This document shows positions 31,112-34,069 of a DNA stretch of 34,069 bases, piece after piece. Below the pieces are notes generated by a model. The model searched no databases. It was given only the letters and a program-made list of their open reading frames with translations, and was not told where the DNA came from. Made by a program: the position numbers and the translations under genes. How positions within the stretch are numbered: the stretch's first letter is position 1; each line of letters starts with the position of its first letter. Origin of the DNA: Treponema sp. (GTDB lineage: Bacteria > Spirochaetota > Spirochaetia > Treponematales > Breznakiellaceae); assembly GCA_031266175.1 (NCBI GenBank), contig JAISBN010000004.1:1-34069 (forward strand), given 5' to 3'.

Positions 31112-32512
31112 ATGTTTCCGCTGATCCGCGAAATTCTTGCCATGCCCGGCGATTCCCGGGAACTCCGGGTCCGGGGCTGGATCAGGACCAAACGGGATAT
31201 GAAAAACCTCGTCTTTGTGGAACTGAACGACGGTTCCTGCCTGGGCGGCATCCAGTGTACCCTTGATACCGCCGCCTTCCCGGAATCGGCGGAAACCCTT
31301 GCCCCCCTGGGAACCGGCGCGGCGGTGGAAATTACCGGAAAACTCGTCCCCTCCCCCGGACGGGGCCAGGCGGTGGAAATTGCCGCGTCGGAAGTGCTGC
31401 TGGCCGGAGACGCGCCGGGGGAGGAAAAGGACGGCGTCCCCCCCTACCCCCTGCAGAAAAAACGGCATTCCCTGGAATTCCTGCGGGAGCTGCCCCATCT
31501 GCGGGGCCGGACCAATACCCTGGGGGCGGTGATGCGGGTTCGCAGCGGGCTTTCCTTCGCGGTCCACCGGTTCTTTCAAAGCCGGGGCTATCAGTATCTC
31601 CATACCCCTGTCATCACCGGTAACGACGCCGAGGGAGCGGGGGCCCTGTTCCGGGTAACGACCCTTGATCCCCGGCAGGGGGGAAGCCGTGCCGGTACCG
31701 GGGATTACGACAGGGATTTTTTCGGCAGGGAAACCTTTCTTACCGTGTCGGGCCAGCTGGAGGCGGAAGCCTATGCCGCGGCCCTTTCCCGGGTGTATAC
31801 CTTCGGTCCCACCTTCCGGGCGGAAAATTCCAATACCGCCCGGCACCTGGCGGAATTCTGGATGATAGAGCCGGAGACGGCCTTTTTCCGGCTGCCGGAA
31901 AATATGGCCCTGGCGGAAGATTTTCTTAAGTTCTGCCTGAATTCGGCCCTGGAAAACTGCCGGGAGGATCTTGAGTTCTTTGACGGGCGGATTGAACCGG
32001 GCCTTATTGATACCCTGCAATCCGCAGCGGAATCAACCTTTACCCATATAACCTATACCGACGCGATGGCGGAGCTGGAAAAGGCCGGGGGCTTCGAGTA
32101 CAGGCCCTCCTGGGGCTGCGACCTCCAGAGCGAACATGAAAAGTTCCTCACCGAAGAGCTGATCAAAGGTCCGGTGATCGTTACCGACTATCCCAAGGAA
32201 ATCAAGGCGTTTTACATGAAGATGAACGGCGACGGCAGAACCGTCCGGGCCATGGACGTGCTGGTTCCCCGGCTGGGAGAAATCATCGGCGGTTCCGAAC
32301 GGGAAGAAAACCTTGCCGCCCTGGAAAGCAGGATGGAGGAACTGGGTATGGACGCGGATCGCTATTCCTGGTACCTGGACCTGCGCCGGTACGGCACGGT
32401 TCCCCACGCGGGGTTCGGCCTGGGTTTTGAACGGCTTGTCCAGTACGTTACCGGCATGGCCAATATCCGGGACGTGATCCCCTATCCCAGGGCGGCGGGA
32501 CAGCTGTACTGA
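31112..32512 (+). CDS. asnS: Asparaginyl-tRNA synthetase
   Basis: 466 aa, normal for AsnRS. The N-terminal OB-fold anticodon-binding domain is LRVRGWIRTKRDMKNLVFVELNDGSCLGGIQC (~18-50). Class II motifs: QSRGYQYLHTPVITGNDAEGAGALF (motif 1 region), TFGPTFRAENSNTARHLAEFWMIEPE (motif 2) and GFGLGFERLVQYVTGMANIRDVIPYPR (motif 3). It charges tRNA-Asn in the cytoplasm. The GND...GALF signature and overall length indicate AsnRS rather than AspRS. The stop overlaps the dacA-like ATG (TGATG). Confidence 0.97.
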   Translation: MFPLIREILAMPGDSRELRVRGWIRTKRDMKNLVFVELNDGSCLGGIQCTLDTAAFPESAETLAPLGTGAAVEITGKLVPSPGRGQAVEIAASEVLLAGDAPGEEKDGVPPYPLQKKRHSLEFLRELPHLRGRTNTLGAVMRVRSGLSFAVHRFFQSRGYQYLHTPVITGNDAEGAGALFRVTTLDPRQGGSRAGTGDYDRDFFGRETFLTVSGQLEAEAYAAALSRVYTFGPTFRAENSNTARHLAEFWMIEPETAFFRLPENMALAEDFLKFCLNSALENCREDLEFFDGRIEPGLIDTLQSAAESTFTHITYTDAMAELEKAGGFEYRPSWGCDLQSEHEKFLTEELIKGPVIVTDYPKEIKAFYMKMNGDGRTVRAMDVLVPRLGEIIGGSEREENLAALESRMEELGMDADRYSWYLDLRRYGTVPHAGFGLGFERLVQYVTGMANIRDVIPYPRAAGQLY

Positions 32513-33708
32513 TGAAGAAAACCGCCCTGTTCCGCGTTCTTTTTTTGTTCCTCCTTCCGGCGCTTTACGCCCAAAGCGCCGATCCCCTTTACCCAGCGGC
32601 CCCTCCGCCGGAAATCACCACCCCCTCGGCGGTACTGCTGGACGCCGAAACGGGGACCCTGCTTTTCAGCCGCAGTCCTTCGCTGGTCATATCCCCCGCG
32701 TCGCTGACCAAGCTGATGACCATCCATCTGGCCCTGAGGGAAATAAAAGCGGGCCGGGCCTCCGCCGATGACCTGGTAAACCTGCCCCCGGAAAGCTGGG
32801 CGGAAAACCAGCCCCCCCGGTCAAGCCTGATGTTTCTGGGCCGGGGCCAGCGGGTTACCCTGGGGGAACTGCTCCTGGGACTGGCGGTTCCTTCGGGCAA
32901 CGACGCCGCGGTGGCCGCGGCCCTGCACCTGGCCCCCACCATGGAAGCCTTTGTAACCATGATGAACGCCGAGGCGGGGCGGCTGGGACTGGCCTCCACC
33001 CGTTTTGCGGAACCCGCGGGGATTTCGTCCGAAAATACCACCACCGCCGGGGACTTTGCCCTGTTCTGCCGGACGTATCTCCTGGAACATCCGGACAGCA
33101 TAGGCCTTCTCCATTCGGTGCCCAGCTTCGCCTATCCCACCGCGGCCAACGCCGATCAGCCCAGGACCATCCTTCAGTATAACCACAACACCCTGCTGGG
33201 AAAAATCGCCGGGGTAAACGGCCTTAAAACCGGGCACATCACCGAAGCGGGGTACAACATCGCCGTAAGCGCCAGCCGGGAAACAACCTGTCTGATTGCC
33301 GTACTCCTGGGCGCGGCCACGGTAGAAGAGCGGGACCGGGACGGGGAAATCCTGCTCGCCTGGGGTTTTGACAATTTCAGGACCCTGCGCCTGAGCGCCC
33401 GGGCTATTCCCCAGGCGAGGATCTGGGGGGGGAAAGAAAAATACGCCTCCCTTAAACCCGGCGAACCCCTTACCTTTACCGTCTCCGCCCGCCGGGCCGG
33501 AGTGGTCCAGCAGGATACGGAAATAGCCCAAGACCTGCGGGCTCCCCTGCGGGCCGGGACCGAAGCGGGACAGCTCATTATCAGCGACGGCACGGGAGAG
33601 CTCAGGCGCGTACCCCTGGTCCTGGGAAAAGAAGCCCCCCGGGGTTCTTTTTTCAGGGTACTCCTGGACGGCATCGCCCGCTTCTTTAAACGGCTGTTCG
33701 GAAAGTAA
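32512..33708 (+). CDS. dacA: D-alanyl-D-alanine carboxypeptidase (PBP5/DacA type)
   Basis: 398 aa. The signal peptide is MKKTALFRVLFLFLLPALYAQS. Penicillin-binding-protein motifs are complete: SLTK (nucleophile Ser64, Lys67), SGN (128-130) and KTG (239-241). The Peptidase_S11 domain is followed by a PBP5-like beta domain (~295-370). An amphipathic C-terminal helix (FFRVLLDGIARFFKRLFGK) would anchor the protein to the outer face of the inner membrane. It removes the terminal D-Ala from pentapeptide stems and limits cross-linking. Cotranscribed with asnS through a TGATG overlap. Confidence 0.95.
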   Translation: MKKTALFRVLFLFLLPALYAQSADPLYPAAPPPEITTPSAVLLDAETGTLLFSRSPSLVISPASLTKLMTIHLALREIKAGRASADDLVNLPPESWAENQPPRSSLMFLGRGQRVTLGELLLGLAVPSGNDAAVAAALHLAPTMEAFVTMMNAEAGRLGLASTRFAEPAGISSENTTTAGDFALFCRTYLLEHPDSIGLLHSVPSFAYPTAANADQPRTILQYNHNTLLGKIAGVNGLKTGHITEAGYNIAVSASRETTCLIAVLLGAATVEERDRDGEILLAWGFDNFRTLRLSARAIPQARIWGGKEKYASLKPGEPLTFTVSARRAGVVQQDTEIAQDLRAPLRAGTEAGQLIISDGTGELRRVPLVLGKEAPRGSFFRVLLDGIARFFKRLFGK

Positions 33709-33828
33709 AACCGTTCCGGACATGTTCAGAGTCGTTATACGAAATACCGCCCTAAACTAGAAGGGAAATAATAAAAATCACGGTGAGGAAGACTGAAAAC
33801 ATAGGATAAAGAGTTAATTAATTATATC

Positions 33829-33978
33829 ATGGAAACGAATAAAAAGTATTATTATTATCATGTAAATTTCCTTATGTTTTTAGGATTATTTACCTTTCTC
33901 ATTGGATACATTATTTTTATTGTCAATAAAAGTAATATATATAGAATTAGTGTAATTATTCAGCCGGTTTTCCTATAG
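33829..33978 (+). CDS. Possible 49-aa single-pass membrane peptide
   Basis: ATG to TAG gives 49 residues. The N-terminus is polar (METNKKYYYYH), followed by a hydrophobic segment of about 20 residues (FLMFLGLFTFLIGYIIFIV), a basic stretch and a second short hydrophobic end. No good Shine-Dalgarno sequence precedes it. The AT-rich setting makes chance hydrophobic frames likely, so the call is tentative. Confidence 0.3.
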   Translation: METNKKYYYYHVNFLMFLGLFTFLIGYIIFIVNKSNIYRISVIIQPVFL

Positions 33979-34014
33979 CAAGAGTTATTGTTATGTGATA
34001 TACCGAAACACGGG

Positions 34015-34069
34015 ATGGGAAACAGTATAAACATACAGGAAACCATAGAAAAGGCCCGGAAACAAATAG
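34015..34069 (+). CDS. Possible start of a gene running off the right edge
   Basis: ATG 34015 opens a frame (MGNSINIQETIEKARKQI...) that stays open to the end of the window and looks helical and charged. GC content rises again here. Only 18 codons are visible, and the ribosome-binding site is poor, so the product cannot be named. Confidence 0.4.
   Translation, partial: MGNSINIQETIEKARKQI

Larger units (their letters stand above)
33709..34069. other. AT-rich stretch without an established gene
   Basis: The 361 bases after dacA are markedly AT-rich compared with the preceding 30 kb and resemble the 1-3841 segment in composition. Apart from the two small reading frames listed separately, no tRNA, clear terminator or repeat is seen. 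Confidence 0.6.

Noticed and set aside
31082-32020. 312-aa minus-strand ORF opposite asnS
   Set aside because: The plus strand encodes an unmistakable AsnRS with all class II motifs.
32821-33723. 300-aa minus-strand ORF opposite dacA
   Set aside because: Antisense to a complete D,D-carboxypeptidase; no domain of its own.
1-34069. CRISPR array, insertion sequence, prophage or integrase in the window
   Set aside because: No regularly spaced direct repeats, transposase, integrase or terminal inverted repeats were seen; the composition change at 3841 has no visible mobile-element gene.

Overview
The window looks like chromosome of a fairly GC-rich spirochaete of the Treponema type. This rests on the flagellar rod genes flgF-flgG with a stand-alone FlgJ-like rod-binding protein, a PilZ protein, the general gene content, and small secreted proteins of a kind I associate with treponemes. 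No insertion sequence, prophage, CRISPR array or rRNA was seen. One tRNA, Gly(UCC), is present.

Left third (1-13123): a surface-polymer locus in three transcription blocks. Block A (1-3841, +, visibly AT-rich) holds the 3' part of a CDP-glycerol glycerophosphotransferase-like gene broken by a 16-C homopolymer, a glycerol-3-phosphate cytidylyltransferase-like gene, and a large gene fusing a YidC/Oxa1-like membrane domain to further membrane segments and an alkaline-phosphatase-superfamily (LtaS/sulfatase-like) domain. Block B (7832-3838, -, GC-rich) holds a GT4 glycosyltransferase and a second YidC-phosphatase fusion, meeting the first tail to tail with overlapping stop codons. Block C (7869-13123, +) is a tightly overlapping operon: a CDP-alcohol phosphatidyltransferase-like protein lacking its last motif Asp, a WbaP-type phosphoglycosyl transferase, a secreted protein of unknown function, a glycosyltransferase, and an intact paralogue of the glycerophosphotransferase. 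Together they read as a pathway for a lipid-linked glycan decorated or extended with (glycerol) phosphate, resembling teichoic/lipoteichoic acid chemistry but in a diderm spirochaete. The YidC-phosphatase fusion pair is the best candidate for an undescribed system.

Middle (13169-26187): tRNA-Gly, then the minus-strand operon murC-yicC-cmk-like-mutY-like, folC on the plus strand, and a long minus-strand run: PilZ protein, HEAT-like secreted protein, comEC, ksgA, yggS, a small secreted/membrane protein and two pseudouridine synthases. Most neighbours overlap by 4 nt or a little more.

Right (26235-34069): a CPBP-family protease that seems to start at ATT, a tandem palindromic repeat, a minus-strand operon flgF-flgG-flgJ-like followed by a GH13_18-type glycoside phosphorylase, then asnS and a DacA-type D,D-carboxypeptidase on the plus strand. 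The last 361 bases are AT-rich and hold only a possible 49-aa membrane peptide and perhaps the start of another gene.

A recurrent regulatory theme: at several divergent or isolated starts (GT4/CDP-alcohol transferase, murC, asnS) a sigma70-like promoter with a 17-bp spacer places its -10 box only 5-7 nt before the start codon, without a Shine-Dalgarno sequence, which predicts leaderless mRNAs. All family assignments are from motif reading and memory; no searches were run.
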